64,000 nucleotides of DNA from Clostridium paraputrificum. GTDB taxonomy: Bacteria > Bacillota > Clostridia > Clostridiales > Clostridiaceae. Positions 63,856 through 64,000 of this stretch are shown here, in pieces. Numbering within the stretch: position 1 is the stretch's first letter; the number at the start of each line of letters is the position of its first letter. The stretch covers positions 156,568-220,567 of the forward strand of contig NZ_UAWH01000018.1 of assembly GCF_900447045.1 (NCBI RefSeq), in the 5' to 3' direction. Under the pieces are notes generated by a model. That model made no database searches. It was given only the letters and a program-made list of their open reading frames with translations, and was not told the DNA's origin. A program made the position numbers and the translations under genes.

Positions 63856-64000
63856 ATGAGCGGGGGATATGAGGGCATATACAAATTAATTTCTATTGAT
63901 GAAGAAAATGCTTTGTATGCATATTCAGGAGATAATTTTAGCTTTCCGGCTGAGGAAAAGTTAGCTGACTCATTAGATGGTAGACTGCAAATTAGTTTAT
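63856..64000 (+). CDS. Partial gene at right window edge, unknown
   Basis: ATG 63856 follows AAGGAG with good spacing and opens a frame to the window end (MSGGYEGIYKLISIDEENALYAYSGDNFSFPAEE...). The 48 visible residues show no recognisable domain. The coding frame continues outside the window. Confidence 0.6.
   Translation, partial: MSGGYEGIYKLISIDEENALYAYSGDNFSFPAEEKLADSLDGRLQISL

Overview
The window looks like chromosome of a low-GC, spore-forming Firmicute of the Clostridium sensu stricto type. The basis is strongly A+T-rich DNA with AGGAGG-type ribosome binding sites, the gene repertoire (LicT/BglG antitermination, Ktr/Trk potassium uptake, large orphan PAS histidine kinases, MupG, an SEC-C methionine aminopeptidase) and a clostridial type of phage tail and lysis module. 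I do not name a species. No rRNA, tRNA, CRISPR array or insertion sequence was seen.

Region 1 (1 to about 8.3 kb) is the late end of a prophage: the end of a tail-tip protein, a BppU-like baseplate protein, two collagen-like tail-fibre proteins, small tail genes, a UviB/BhlA peptide, a holin and an amidase endolysin with a strong internal translation start. Behind the lysin is a 2.6-kb stretch of very small genes and strong hairpin terminators. Six of the hairpins fall into three related pairs. The prophage appears to end inside the 3' part of an FAD-oxidoreductase gene, whose truncated end overlaps the ATG of an XRE regulator.

Region 2 (8.3 to 26 kb) is metabolic and regulatory. It holds the oxidoreductase and its flavin/2Fe-2S partner; a ROK-controlled PTS IIC plus TIM-barrel pair with a clear promoter and a 20-bp palindromic operator; a YdjG/YdjH-like envelope pair; a LicT-controlled beta-glucoside operon with two nearly identical RAT/terminator switches (licT, bglP, phospho-beta-glucosidase, KdgT-like permease); and an orphan histidine kinase.

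Region 3 (26 to 42 kb) has an AraC regulator divergent from a five-gene siderophore uptake operon with a Fur-like box; a HAD phosphatase fused to an RpiR regulator; MetAP-SEC-C; GNAT; YitT; a second orphan kinase; TrkH/TrkA; and enolase behind a long leader that contains a hairpin.

Region 4 (42 to 64 kb) carries an OmpR-type two-component system next to a MacB/FtsX-type ABC exporter; a His-rich protein that may be Cas2/SinR-like; a pentapeptide-repeat protein; PlsY; a GH20 lipoprotein; a CofE-like ligase divergent from a LysR regulator; a TetR-flavodoxin pair; a 964-residue secreted hydrolase with a CBM2; two HD-domain proteins; a third orphan kinase with a small partner gene; and MupG.

The most unusual signals are: (i) a dispersed hairpin element (copies at 14.6, 31.9, 46.4 and 53.3 kb), three of its copies lying between convergent genes; (ii) three orphan kinases that share an 'IE(F/L)SDIY' C-terminal tail and have no response regulator beside them; (iii) paired hairpin modules in the prophage accessory end; (iv) the predicted prophage junction inside a redox gene; and (v) the HAD-RpiR fusion.
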